Shown piece after piece: positions 24,566 to 33,097 of a DNA stretch of 64,000 nucleotides (position 1 is its first letter; the number at the start of each line of letters is the position of its first letter). The position numbers were made by a program, and so were the translations under genes. This stretch comes from Promicromonospora sp049532985 (GTDB taxonomy: Bacteria; Actinomycetota; Actinomycetes; Actinomycetales; Cellulomonadaceae), in contig NZ_CP186693.1 in assembly GCF_049532985.1 (NCBI RefSeq), forward strand, positions 3,038,001 to 3,102,000, in the 5' to 3' direction. Under the pieces are notes generated by a model. It saw only the letters and a list, made by a program, of their open reading frames with translations, ran no database searches and was not told the DNA's origin.

Positions 24566-27178
24566 TCAGCAGTTGCCGTTCTTCGATCCCCGGCCCCCGC
24601 CGGGGGCCGCGGCGGCGGCCACGACCAGCGGCGGGTTACCCAGCCGGTCGGCGTCGAACAGCTCGGACTTGGACTCTTCGACAGTACAGATGCCGCCACC
24701 ACCCGGTTGCGGGCTGAAGTGCACCGTCTTGTCGCCCTCGCGCTCGAACTCGCCGGTGAACCCCCAGTTCGTCCAGCCACCGTCGCCCTTGTTCTTGACC
24801 GTGCCCTTGTCGATGGCGATCACGTCCACCCCGTCGACGGTGGCAAGGTGCTCGAGGCCTTCGACGTACTCGAACGAGAAGTTCTCGAAGTCCTTGACGA
24901 CGAGGATGTTCACGTCGGGGAACGCTTCGGAGTACTCGTCGACCAGGGAGTGCACCAGGTCGTCCTTGTCGCCCGGCACGTCGCCGTCATAGTCGGTACC
25001 CGGGTAGGGACCGTCCTCGGTGTACCTGGGCGACTCGTTGTCGAAGTACTCCGCACCCAGATCGTGCTCGGGGTTCTTGTTCCTCGTCGGCGGGTCCGAG
25101 AAGTCGTCGGCGTAATAGCCTTCGTCCGGCTCGAAATCGACCGCCTTGCATGCGGGCGCGGGCGACACCTTCTGCTTCTTGCCGTTCACGTCGGTCACCT
25201 CGAACGTGGAATCCTTGAGGTCACGCTTCTCGTCGACCGACGTCCACTCGGCCTCGAACAGGTTCAAACCCATCAGGTCCACACCGAGGTGCCCGTCCTC
25301 GGAGTCCCGTTCCATGTCGTACTTGAGCTCGCGCACGTTGGCGTGGTCGTCGATCTCCTCGTAGAGGGAACCACCCTCGGTGTACTCGCCCCCGTTGATG
25401 TCGACGTCGCCCTTCTTGAGGCGACCCTCGTCGTCCAGTGGGAACAGCTCGTCGATCTTGGGCCCGAGCTGGTCCTCCAGCTCGGGGAACTGGCCGAAGT
25501 CGAGGATCATCTCCCGCACGGAGGCCTTGCCGTCCTGGTTGGTCCGCTCCCAGCCGCCACCCACGGAGAAGCCACGAGGAAGCGTCGCCTCGACGTCGAT
25601 CCCGGCGTTGGCGAGCGTCGTCAGCACCTGGTCGTCCATGCGGAGGATGACGTTGAGCAGCGACCCGTCCGGGTTCCGGTTCACCTCGATCTGCGTGGTG
25701 CCCGTCCACTCCATCCCGCCCGAGCCGGCGCCGGCCCCGTTGAGGCCGCACTCCGACTCGTCGGAGTCCTTCTTCTTGCATTCCTTCTTGTCTTCGGCGA
25801 ACGGCTTGCCGCCGCCGATCGACGCGCCGATCAGGAAGCCGCCGATGTCCGTCGAGGTGTAGGAGACCGTGGTCGCCCCGTCCGCGTAGAGCGTCTCGTC
25901 GACCGATACCTCACCCTCGTAGCCGCCCTCGACGCTGCCCTCGATCTCAGCCGGCCCGAAATCCGTTGATGCACTCAGCCCGCCCGTGAACTCGACCTTC
26001 TTGGAGGAGCCTTCGCCCTCGCTGAGCTCATGGTGCTCAGGCTCTTCCTCCGCGAGCTCGTCGCCCTCGCCGCTCGGGGTGCACATCTTGCCCCAGTGCT
26101 CGCTGGACGGCGTGCAGTCGCTGTTCATCTTGCCCGCGACCTTGTTGTACTCCTTGTACCAGTCGATCCACTCCTGGGCCTTCTCCATGTCGGTGAACTC
26201 GTACGTCTTGTCCATCGAGTACCCGGTCATGCCTGCGACGTCGAAGCTGATGGTCGAGTCGAACGTGACCCCGCCGCCCTGTTCACCCCCCTTGAGGACA
26301 TGGACCCGGATCCGGCCGTCGCCGAGCTGCTCGATCAGCATCCCGTTGCTGGAGCCCCAGCGAACGAAGAGGAACGAGATGTTCTCGCTGTCGACGTGGG
26401 AGCTGGAGGAGACGACGCACTCCGGCTCGATCGCTCCGTACACCTCCGTGATGCAGTTGGCCAGGTCTCCCGACTTCCCTGCGCGCTCCTTGCCCGCCGG
26501 TGCGTCCTTGTACGCCTCCCACTGGGCCTCGCACCCCTTCGGCACCGGAAGCTCCTTGCATCCCACCTGCACCTTCGGCGGGCCGTCCTCGTCGAGCTCC
26601 CCGCTCGTGGGCAGGGCGTTGACGCAGCTCTTGTCCTCCGGGTCGTCCTTCGGCGAACCGTGGCCGTCGGTCACGCAGTCGACGAACTCGACGATCTCGT
26701 CCTCGAGGTAGACACGATCCTCGTCGTCCCGATCGAACCAGCCCTCCGGTATCTCCGCCGAGGCACAGATGGTCTTGACGGGGTACCAGACGCAGTCGAT
26801 CTGGACCACGTGGCTCTGGTACTCCTCGTCGAGGTTGACCTTGCCGAACGTGACGTCCTCCTCGCAGTCGCCCGTCGGCGGGCTGTACCTGTCGTCACCG
26901 CCGTCACCGCCGCCGTCACCGGGGTCCTGGTCGCGGGACTCGCTCACGCACGCCTGGGGCGCAGCCGGGTCGCCGACCTGCTGTACCGCGCAGACCAGCT
27001 CGCCCGCCACCGCCGACCCCACCGGAGTGACCCCGGCGATCACGGCCAGCACCACGACGAGGACCAGGGCCACGAGTCCCACGTACTCCCCGGTCGCCTG
27101 GCCGGCCTCATCTGCGGCACGACGACGTTCGCTGTGACGCGCCACGAAGCGCCGTAAGGACTCTCGATCACGGGACAT
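24566..27178 (-). CDS. Large pilin-headed exported protein, paralog 3 (870 aa)
   Basis: The largest of the family. Head: basic leader, DEAG|QATGEYVG, hydrophobic helix, VTPVG, then VCAV. The linker is rich in Asp/Gly (GDGGGDGGDD). The common region carries VQIDCVWYP, KVQVGCKELPVPKGCEAQW, GDGRIRVHVLKGG, AGMTGYSMDKTYEF, TSTDIGGFLIGA and MILDFGQFPELED. The C-terminal domain matches the 831-aa paralog (GTDYDGDVPGD, NILVVKDFENF) and continues with a Gly-rich tail ending in Cys. I do not recognise these domains. Many Lys/Glu residues and fewer Arg than neighbouring genes suit an extracellular, soluble protein. It starts at ATG 27178 divergently from the sigma/anti-sigma gene. Confidence 0.82.
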   Translation of the reverse strand: MSRDRESLRRFVARHSERRRAADEAGQATGEYVGLVALVLVVVLAVIAGVTPVGSAVAGELVCAVQQVGDPAAPQACVSESRDQDPGDGGGDGGDDRYSPPTGDCEEDVTFGKVNLDEEYQSHVVQIDCVWYPVKTICASAEIPEGWFDRDDEDRVYLEDEIVEFVDCVTDGHGSPKDDPEDKSCVNALPTSGELDEDGPPKVQVGCKELPVPKGCEAQWEAYKDAPAGKERAGKSGDLANCITEVYGAIEPECVVSSSSHVDSENISFLFVRWGSSNGMLIEQLGDGRIRVHVLKGGEQGGGVTFDSTISFDVAGMTGYSMDKTYEFTDMEKAQEWIDWYKEYNKVAGKMNSDCTPSSEHWGKMCTPSGEGDELAEEEPEHHELSEGEGSSKKVEFTGGLSASTDFGPAEIEGSVEGGYEGEVSVDETLYADGATTVSYTSTDIGGFLIGASIGGGKPFAEDKKECKKKDSDESECGLNGAGAGSGGMEWTGTTQIEVNRNPDGSLLNVILRMDDQVLTTLANAGIDVEATLPRGFSVGGGWERTNQDGKASVREMILDFGQFPELEDQLGPKIDELFPLDDEGRLKKGDVDINGGEYTEGGSLYEEIDDHANVRELKYDMERDSEDGHLGVDLMGLNLFEAEWTSVDEKRDLKDSTFEVTDVNGKKQKVSPAPACKAVDFEPDEGYYADDFSDPPTRNKNPEHDLGAEYFDNESPRYTEDGPYPGTDYDGDVPGDKDDLVHSLVDEYSEAFPDVNILVVKDFENFSFEYVEGLEHLATVDGVDVIAIDKGTVKNKGDGGWTNWGFTGEFEREGDKTVHFSPQPGGGGICTVEESKSELFDADRLGNPPLVVAAAAAPGGGRGSKNGNC

Positions 27179-27521
27179 TCCCCGAAACTACGGACAACAG
27201 AACATGAGCACGACGGCCCTCCGACCCAGTCGTGCACCCAGGCCCGGTGGGCCCACAGGCCCAGGCCAGGGCCCGGGCCGTAACACCGGCAGGAACAGAG
27301 AAGGACGCACGATGTCCTGCGCTCGTACGACCACTGACAATTCACCGCACACGCCTCCCGAGGGTGATTCTCGGCCCGCGCACTCTTCACGGAGCCGGCC
27401 CGCCGGGCCCCATTCCGTATGCTGTGTCATCGACCCCTGACGCATTTCAGGGCATCCATTTTGGACATAAATCCCATCATTCTTTAAAGGGGCATAAATC
27501 GCCGTGCGGGGAGGAGGAGGC
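27179..27521. promoter_or_regulatory. Divergent intergenic region between pilin paralog 3 and the sigma/anti-sigma gene
   Basis: The left end (27179-27232, minus strand) repeats the conserved block found before the 831-aa gene, including TAGTTT (27185-27190) six bases before the ATG. The middle is a run of GGCCCAGG-type short inverted repeats. The right part (27440-27500) is clearly AT-richer than the window, with CATAAATC twice (near 27470 and 27493), and probably holds the promoter for the sigma/anti-sigma gene. No gene is seen in these 343 bases. Confidence 0.5.
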
Positions 27522-29114
27522 GTGACCGTGCTGGGGCCGGGCGTGCACGACTGGGTCGTGCATCGTCGTAACGTCGTGCGTTCGGTAGCAGCCCGGGTAC
27601 CCGGGATCGATGCCGAGGAGGCCACCAGCCGCGCCCTGGAGAAGATGATCCGCATCGTCTCCACCGGCGGCACCATCACCGACCCCGCCCCCTACTGGCG
27701 ACGCGCCGCGGTCAACGAAGCCATCTCCATGACCCGCGAGCAAGGCCGCACCACCCTCGTGGAGGACGACACCCTCGACGGCCTGACCCCACCCGCCCAC
27801 GGCGCCGAGCTCGACGCCGAACGCCAGGCCGACGCCGGCATGCTCCGCACCGCCCTGGCCGACCTGGCCGACGACGACCGCCAGATCCTGTTCGACCGCC
27901 ACGTGCACGACAAAGCCGTCACCGACATCGCCACCGGCCTGGGCGTCCGCCCGCACGCGGTGACCATGCGGCTACGCCGCGCCGAGGAACGCCTCGCCGG
28001 AGCGTTCGCCGCCGCCCACGCCCAGGCCGTGACCGAACCCGAGTGCCGCACCACCCGCGCCGGCATGCACGACTACCTCAAAGGCCGCATGCTGCCCCGC
28101 CGCCAGCACCGCCTCGAGGTCCACATGGACGGCTGCGCCGACTGCACCCGCGCCTTCATCGACGTCCGCGAAGTCTCCTGGATGCTCCGCGACCTCGGAC
28201 AACACCTGGTCGCGGGCGCGGTGGCCACGGGCACGCTGGGCGCCGCGCTCGCCACCGCAGGGGTCGGCACCGTGGGGGGCGCCGCGACCGGACCACGCCT
28301 GCCCCGGGCACAGCAGGGTGCGGTGGCGGCAGGTGTCGCGGCCGTGCTCGTCCTGGGCGGGATCGCCTGGGCCTCGCTCGGCGGCCAGGGTGACCAGCCA
28401 CCCGCCCAGACCATCGCGGGGCCGGACACCGGCACCGCACCGGCCCGCCCGACGGCGCCGGAGGCTCCGCCGCCCGGGCGCCCCGCGCCGGCCACCCCCG
28501 CACCGGACGACGCGGAGCCGACCTCCGCGGCGGCCCCACGCCCCGAGGACGCCCCCGAGCCGGCCGAACCGGTGATCGAGCAGGTCGCGGCGCCCGAGCC
28601 GCCGGCCGGACCCGAGCCCGAGCCGGAGGCGGCGGAGCCGCTGTCCGACCCGCCGCCCGCCGACGCCGCGCCGGACGCCGGCACCGACGCGCCCGGGTCC
28701 GCCGCTCCCCCGGTCGAGCCCGCCCCGGAGGAGCCCGCGGCACCCGCACCGGAACCCGAGGCACCGCCCGCACCCGAGCCACCCACCGCGCCGGAACCCC
28801 CGCCCGCACCCGAGCCGCCGGCCGAGCCCGAGCCGCCGGCGGGCGGGCCTCCCGGCAACCCCGGCAACCCGAACGGCAAGGGCCCGACCAAGGACAACGA
28901 CCAGGGCCCGGGCAACGGCAACGGCGCCGGACCAGGCAAGGGGCCCGGCACCGGACCAGGCAAGGGACCCGGGCACGGCAACGGTGGCGGTCAGGGCAAC
29001 GGCAACGGCCGGGGCAACGGTTCCGCGCGGACCCTCGACGGGACCGCGGTGCCCGCCACGTTCGTCGTCGACCTCCTGCCGGTGCACGCGCGGCAGGCCC
29101 ACGTCACGGACTGA
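27522..29114 (+). CDS. ECF-type sigma factor fused to a membrane-anchored zinc anti-sigma module with Pro- and Gly/Asn-rich tail
   Basis: A 530-aa multi-domain regulator. Residues 15-75 are a divergent sigma region 2; 105-165 form sigma region 4 (DRQILFDRHVHDKAVTDIAT ... VTMRLRRAEERL). Residues 182-215 hold a zinc anti-sigma knuckle, HMDGCADC (His201, Cys205, Cys208). A membrane helix lies at 267-287. Beyond it come 140 residues rich in Pro, Ala and Glu, then a Gly/Asn/Lys repeat (GPGKGPG, GNGNG) and a short hydrophobic end. This resembles ECF groups with fused anti-sigma extensions. GTG 27522 follows GGAGG by four bases (GTG 27528 also possible). The position suggests control of the pilin-like genes. 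Confidence 0.82.
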   Translation: MTVLGPGVHDWVVHRRNVVRSVAARVPGIDAEEATSRALEKMIRIVSTGGTITDPAPYWRRAAVNEAISMTREQGRTTLVEDDTLDGLTPPAHGAELDAERQADAGMLRTALADLADDDRQILFDRHVHDKAVTDIATGLGVRPHAVTMRLRRAEERLAGAFAAAHAQAVTEPECRTTRAGMHDYLKGRMLPRRQHRLEVHMDGCADCTRAFIDVREVSWMLRDLGQHLVAGAVATGTLGAALATAGVGTVGGAATGPRLPRAQQGAVAAGVAAVLVLGGIAWASLGGQGDQPPAQTIAGPDTGTAPARPTAPEAPPPGRPAPATPAPDDAEPTSAAAPRPEDAPEPAEPVIEQVAAPEPPAGPEPEPEAAEPLSDPPPADAAPDAGTDAPGSAAPPVEPAPEEPAAPAPEPEAPPAPEPPTAPEPPPAPEPPAEPEPPAGGPPGNPGNPNGKGPTKDNDQGPGNGNGAGPGKGPGTGPGKGPGHGNGGGQGNGNGRGNGSARTLDGTAVPATFVVDLLPVHARQAHVTD

Positions 29115-29312
29115 GCAAGGCCCCGGCGGTGCGCGCCCCGCTCCCCGGTCGACGGGTCGGACGCAGGCAGCGGCCGGGCCGCCGGGTGATGGTTCTTATC
29201 ATCCGGTTGACCGGGTCACCGCCCTGGCCCGACATTCGACACCTAGTGGCCCGGCGTGATCCGCCGTCGCGCACCGGAGCGCGGCAGCCGCACGGGCCGG
29301 AGCGGAGTCGCC

Positions 29313-30395
29313 ATGACGTTCGACGACAGGTTCGGCCCGGGATCCACCGCCGGCACACCGGGCGCCGGTTCCGACGCCACCGGCACACCGGGCGCCGGTC
29401 CCGCCACCGGCACACCACCGCTGCTCGGCCGGCGGAGCCTGCTGGTCGGCGCCGCGGTGCTCGGCTCGGCCGCCGCCCTCGGCGTCGGCGCGACGGCCGG
29501 TGCCCCGGCCGCCGCCGCCGCGGTGCCGGGCTTTCCCACCTTCACCCGGCTGGGCGCCGCCATGGACAGGTCCCAGCTCGCCTACGCCCCGGCGCGCAAG
29601 GAGATCATCTTTCCCTCGGTGCGCCACGTGGCGGGCAAGGTCCGCAACCCGCTCGGCGCCTGGTACATGTACTACGCGCCGCACGACGCCCCGGGCGGGA
29701 TCTGCCTGGCGTACGCCGACTCGCTGGCCGGCCCGTGGCGCGAGTACCCGAACAACCCGATCATCTCCCGCACCTGGTCACCGCACTACTCGGTGAGCCA
29801 CGTCTCCAGCCCGCACGCGGTCTGGAACGCCGACGACGGCCGCATCTACCTCTTCTTCCACGGGGAGAACACGACCACCCGGGTCGCGACGTCGGACGAC
29901 GGCGTGAACTTCACCTACGGCGCCACCGTGCTGCACACGGGGATGCTGCCCTCCGACGTCACCGAGACGTCGTACGCCCGGGTGTTCCCGCACCCGACGC
30001 AGTCCGGCACGCACATCATGCTCTTCATGGGCGCCCAGGCCGGGACGCGCAAGATCTTCATCGGCTGGTCCGACCGGCTCGCCTCGGGCTGGCAGTTCAA
30101 GCACCAGCCCCTGATCTCGCCGCGCTCGGGCGAGGGCGGCCAGCTCTCGGGAGCGCACTACTGGTCGCGCAACGGCGGTGGCCACGTGGTCTACCACAGC
30201 GGGTCCGGCACCATCCACGTGGCCGACGTCGGCACGAGCTTCGACCGGGAGAACCACCTGGGCGTGCTCTACACGGAGCCGGTCGCGACCCGGGCCGCGG
30301 CACCGAGCTTCGCCGAGGAGGGCGGGCGGCTGTACATGTTCTACGAGGCCGGGGCGCGCAGCAACACCAACATCGCCATCGCGCGGACTGCCTGA
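29313..30395 (+). CDS. Tat-secreted five-bladed beta-propeller protein, GH43/62-like
   Basis: A 360-aa exported protein. A low-complexity start (GTPGAG repeats) precedes a twin-arginine signal (LLGRRSLLVGAAV) and cleavage near residue 73. The mature part has repeated propeller features: WYMYYAPHD, GICLAYADSLAGPW, SPHAVWNADDGRIYLFFHGE, RLYMFYEAGARSN. These resemble family 43/62 glycosidases and related arabinan/xylan-acting proteins, but I cannot locate the three catalytic acids with certainty, so activity is unproven. ATG 29313 begins just before the signal. It is flanked by the sigma/anti-sigma gene (199-base gap, nothing notable seen) and a membrane-protein gene. Confidence 0.7.
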   Translation: MTFDDRFGPGSTAGTPGAGSDATGTPGAGPATGTPPLLGRRSLLVGAAVLGSAAALGVGATAGAPAAAAAVPGFPTFTRLGAAMDRSQLAYAPARKEIIFPSVRHVAGKVRNPLGAWYMYYAPHDAPGGICLAYADSLAGPWREYPNNPIISRTWSPHYSVSHVSSPHAVWNADDGRIYLFFHGENTTTRVATSDDGVNFTYGATVLHTGMLPSDVTETSYARVFPHPTQSGTHIMLFMGAQAGTRKIFIGWSDRLASGWQFKHQPLISPRSGEGGQLSGAHYWSRNGGGHVVYHSGSGTIHVADVGTSFDRENHLGVLYTEPVATRAAAPSFAEEGGRLYMFYEAGARSNTNIAIARTA

Positions 30396-30400
30396 CCGCC

Positions 30401-30468
30401 GGCGGCCGTCGTCCGGGCCTCACGGACGGCGGCCGTCGTCCGGCCCCACGGACGGCGGCCGCCGCCGG
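30401..30468. repeat. Tandem 26-27-bp repeat, 2.5 copies
   Basis: Units beginning GGCGGCCGTCGTCCGG at 30401, 30428 and 30454 (last one partial) lie directly after the propeller gene stop. The units are themselves partly self-complementary, so they can fold into hairpins and may double as a terminator. Confidence 0.7.
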
Positions 30469-30592
30469 CACGATCGCCCGGGACGGTGCCGCCCCCGACC
30501 CGTGCCGGTGGAACCCGGAGCACCCCCTGCGAGAGGATGGCCTGGGACGACGCCGGCCCGCGCGCCGGCGACAGGGCGACGACGGGGGCCGT

Positions 30593-31654
30593 ATGACCGA
30601 CGAACCACGCACCGGACCGGTGAGCCTCGCGGGCCGGGGGCGCCTGCTGCGGCTCGGGGCACCACGCGACACCTCCGCGGTCCGGCACCTGGTGACGTTC
30701 CTCGTCGCGAGCGTGGTGACGGTGCTCGCCACCCGGGCCTACCTCGCCGCGACGGGCTACCCGCAGATCGGCGGCGGTGGCCTGCACGTCGCCCACGTGC
30801 TGTGGGGCGGCCTCCTCATGGCCCTGGCGATCATGCTGCTGCTCTCGTACGTGGGCCCGGTGCCCCGCTCGCTCGGCGCGATCCTCGGCGGTGTCGGCTT
30901 CGGGCTGTTCATCGACGAGGTGGGCAAGTTCGTCACCTCCGACAACGACTACTTCTACGCGCCCACCGCGGCGATCATCTACGTCGTCACGGTGCTGCTC
31001 GTGCTCGTCGTCGAGGGGCTGCACGGCCGCCGGCCGCACCACCCGGCGGAGTACCTGGCGGTCGCCGCCGACCGGCTCGCCACCGGCCTGGCCGGCGGGT
31101 TCACCCCGGACGCCCGCGAGGAGGCGCGCACCCTCGCGCGGCGCGGCGCCGGCGAGCCGGGCGCCGACCTGGTCACCCGCCTCGTCGAGGCCGTCCCCGA
31201 CGACGACGCCGACGTGCCCGACCTGGTCCGTTCCGGCGTGGACCGGGTGGTGCGCGGCCTGGACGCGCTCGTGGACCGCGCCTGGGTGGCGTGGCTGGTG
31301 ATCTCGCTGCTCCTGGTCACGAGCGCCGCAGAGGCCACGGTCGGCGTGCGCATCGTCCAGGGTCTGGTGCCCGGGCTGCCCACGTGGACCGGTGTCGCGA
31401 TCCTCGTGGCGGTCACGGCGTCGGTGGTGCTCCTCGCCGTGGGCGTCGTGGTCGGCCGCCGGGACCGCCTGCACGGTGCCGCCTGGGTGCGCCGGGCCGT
31501 GCTGGTCAGCCTGCTGTTCACGCAGGTCCTGGTGTTCCGTGCGGTGCGGTGGACGGCGGCCTTCGGACTGCTGCTGGACGTGCTGGCGTTCCTGGCGCTG
31601 GAGGTCGCGCTCCGCGAGGAGCGGACGGCGGGCCGGTCGCGCCGTCCCGTGTGA
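30593..31654 (+). CDS. Multi-pass membrane protein of unknown function
   Basis: A 353-aa protein with about seven hydrophobic segments: four in the first 140 residues, a 110-residue soluble stretch (PDAREEARTLARRGAGE...), then three more. The N-terminal half contains GGGGLHVAHVLWGGLLMALAI and GFGLFIDEVGKFVTSDNDYFY, a pattern seen in actinobacterial conserved membrane proteins that I cannot name. ATG 30593 is preceded by GGGGG. It seems to be a single-gene transcript between the propeller gene and the structured leader at 31698. Confidence 0.75.
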   Translation: MTDEPRTGPVSLAGRGRLLRLGAPRDTSAVRHLVTFLVASVVTVLATRAYLAATGYPQIGGGGLHVAHVLWGGLLMALAIMLLLSYVGPVPRSLGAILGGVGFGLFIDEVGKFVTSDNDYFYAPTAAIIYVVTVLLVLVVEGLHGRRPHHPAEYLAVAADRLATGLAGGFTPDAREEARTLARRGAGEPGADLVTRLVEAVPDDDADVPDLVRSGVDRVVRGLDALVDRAWVAWLVISLLLVTSAAEATVGVRIVQGLVPGLPTWTGVAILVAVTASVVLLAVGVVVGRRDRLHGAAWVRRAVLVSLLFTQVLVFRAVRWTAAFGLLLDVLAFLALEVALREERTAGRSRRPV

Positions 31655-31697
31655 CGCGCACCCCAGGACGCATCCGTTGACCCTGTTCCTGGGACAC

Positions 31698-31779
31698 GGT
31701 TTCTACTGGCTTACGCCGGCCGACAGCCGGCCGTAGAAACCCGGCGCCCGTCTCGGGCGCCCTGTCGGAAGAGACGCCC
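31698..31779 (+). promoter_or_regulatory. Structured leader with mutually exclusive pairings, candidate riboregulator
   Basis: Three helices can form before the start codon. P1 pairs GGTTTCTAC (31698-31706) with GTAGAAACC (31733-31741). P2 inside it pairs GCCGGC 31715-31720 with 31726-31731. P3 pairs GGCGCCCG (31743-31750) with CGGGCGCC (31754-31761). GTCTC, made by the P3 loop and edge (31750-31754), is complementary to GAGAC at 31771-31775 next to the GGAAGAG ribosome binding site. P3 and this pairing exclude each other, as in a translational switch. I do not recognise the class. Confidence 0.5.
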
Positions 31780-32448
31780 ATGGCAGGCTTCAACCCCTAC
31801 GAGGACCTTCAGGACCTGGTGGCGCAGGTGCCTGAGCTGGTGCAGCCCCTGATCGTCGCGTTCGCCGGCGCGATCCCGTACATCGAGGGCGAGGGATCGG
31901 CGGCGCTGGGCGTCCTCGCGGGCATCAACCCGGTGGTCGCCGGCGTCTCCGGCGCGGCGGGCAACATCATCGCCGTCGTGCTGGTGGTGCTGCTCAGCTC
32001 GCGGGCCCGAGGCGCGGTCCAGGCCCGCCGCGCCCGGAAGGTCGCGGCTGACGCCGGTGCACCCGTGGCGGCCCGGGCGGTCCCGGCAGGCGCCGGCACC
32101 ACCGTCGCGGCCGGCCCTGGTACGGGCGCGGGGCCACGCCCCGAGGCGGAGCCGGACGCCACGGCAGGCCCGGGGGCCGAGCCTCAGCCCGACGGCGACG
32201 CCGAGCCCACCACCCGCAAGGCCAAGGGCCAGAAGCGTCTGCGCCGCTGGCTGGTGCGGTTCGGCGTCCCCGGGGCGAGCCTGCTCGGCCCGCTGGCGCT
32301 GCCCACCCACCTGACGGCCGCGACCCTGGTCGCCTCCGGCGTGAGCAAGAACTGGGTCATCCTCTGGCAGGTCATCGCCATCGTCGCCTGGACCACCGTC
32401 CTGACCCTGGCTGCTGCCGGCTTCATCACGGCGATCACGGCCGCCTGA
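31780..32448 (+). CDS. Small multidrug-export-family membrane protein
   Basis: A 222-aa protein of the PF06695-type small multidrug export family. The N-terminal part has the diagnostic IVAFAGAIPYIEGEGSAALG and two hydrophobic segments. A charged, Ala/Pro/Gly-rich loop of about 85 residues (80-150) is longer than usual. The C-terminal part, with GVPGASLLGPLALPTHLTAA and two helices, completes the fold. Transport function is presumed from family naming only. The start follows GGAAGAG by six bases within a structured leader; a 28-bp hairpin closes the gene. Confidence 0.85.
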   Translation: MAGFNPYEDLQDLVAQVPELVQPLIVAFAGAIPYIEGEGSAALGVLAGINPVVAGVSGAAGNIIAVVLVVLLSSRARGAVQARRARKVAADAGAPVAARAVPAGAGTTVAAGPGTGAGPRPEAEPDATAGPGAEPQPDGDAEPTTRKAKGQKRLRRWLVRFGVPGASLLGPLALPTHLTAATLVASGVSKNWVILWQVIAIVAWTTVLTLAAAGFITAITAA

Positions 32449-32453
32449 CCCTC

Positions 32454-32514
32454 GTTCATCAGGCCGCTGGGGACCGTCATGCATGGCATGACGGCCCCCA
32501 GCGGCCTGGTGAAC
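32454..32514. terminator. 28-bp hairpin between convergent genes
   Basis: Arms 32454-32481 and 32487-32514 (core CAGGCCGCTGGGG) pair over 28 positions with two non-Watson-Crick pairs and a five-base loop. It lies six bases after the export-protein stop and 40 bases from the stop of the opposing DUF4383 gene, so it can terminate both. Confidence 0.8.
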
Positions 32515-32553
32515 AACCGTCCACCTCCGGGGGCACCCGGAGAGGTCGTGGCG

Positions 32554-32991
32554 TCAGGCGTGCGACGCCGCCGTCGTGGTCGAGCGGGCCGGCCACAGGG
32601 CGATGGCCAGGCCGGCCAGCGCGCTCAGGACGTGCAGCACGTTGTCCGCAGCATTGATGTTGATGATGTTGATGCCGGGGTTGTTCACCGCGAACAGGCC
32701 GAACACGAACGTCGCGCCGTACCCGACGGCGAGCAGCCAGCCGAAGGTCCGGGCCCGGCCCGGCGTGGACCACAGCGCGAGGCCGAGCAGGCCGATCACG
32801 ATGTGCACGATGTTGTGCAGCGGGTTCACGGCGAAACCGAGCAGCGTCTGGCCGTGGTCGTGCTCGGCGAAACCGCTGAAGCCGGTCACGAAAAACCCCG
32901 CGATGCCGACCACGAGGTAGACCGCGCCGATCGTCACGGCGAGCCACTGGTGCGGTGCCCTGGTACGTGTCGAGGGCGTGTACTGCGTCAT
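32554..32991 (-). CDS. DUF4383 four-helix membrane protein
   Basis: A 145-aa membrane protein with four hydrophobic helices. The family-typical HNIVHIVIGLLGLALW follows a GFAVNPL segment, and NAADNVLHVLSALAGL lies near the end. The paired N-x3-H motifs recur in both halves. DUF4383 proteins are common in actinomycetes with unknown role, often near stress genes. ATG 32991 has GGAG eight bases upstream; a longer start at 33027 would lack that site. Confidence 0.85.
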   Translation of the reverse strand: MTQYTPSTRTRAPHQWLAVTIGAVYLVVGIAGFFVTGFSGFAEHDHGQTLLGFAVNPLHNIVHIVIGLLGLALWSTPGRARTFGWLLAVGYGATFVFGLFAVNNPGINIININAADNVLHVLSALAGLAIALWPARSTTTAASHA

Positions 32992-33097
32992 CGCTGATCT
33001 CCATCCTGGGTGGGTGTCCGTGCGCACCCCTCGGCCGTCGTACCGGACGGCCGGCGGGGCTCAGCAGGGGTTCGGAACCACGCCCGGATCGGATGGG

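Noticed and set aside
6306..27178. Colicin- or Rhs-type toxin with immunity gene
   Set aside because: No known toxin motif and no small immunity-like gene beside the large pilin-headed proteins.
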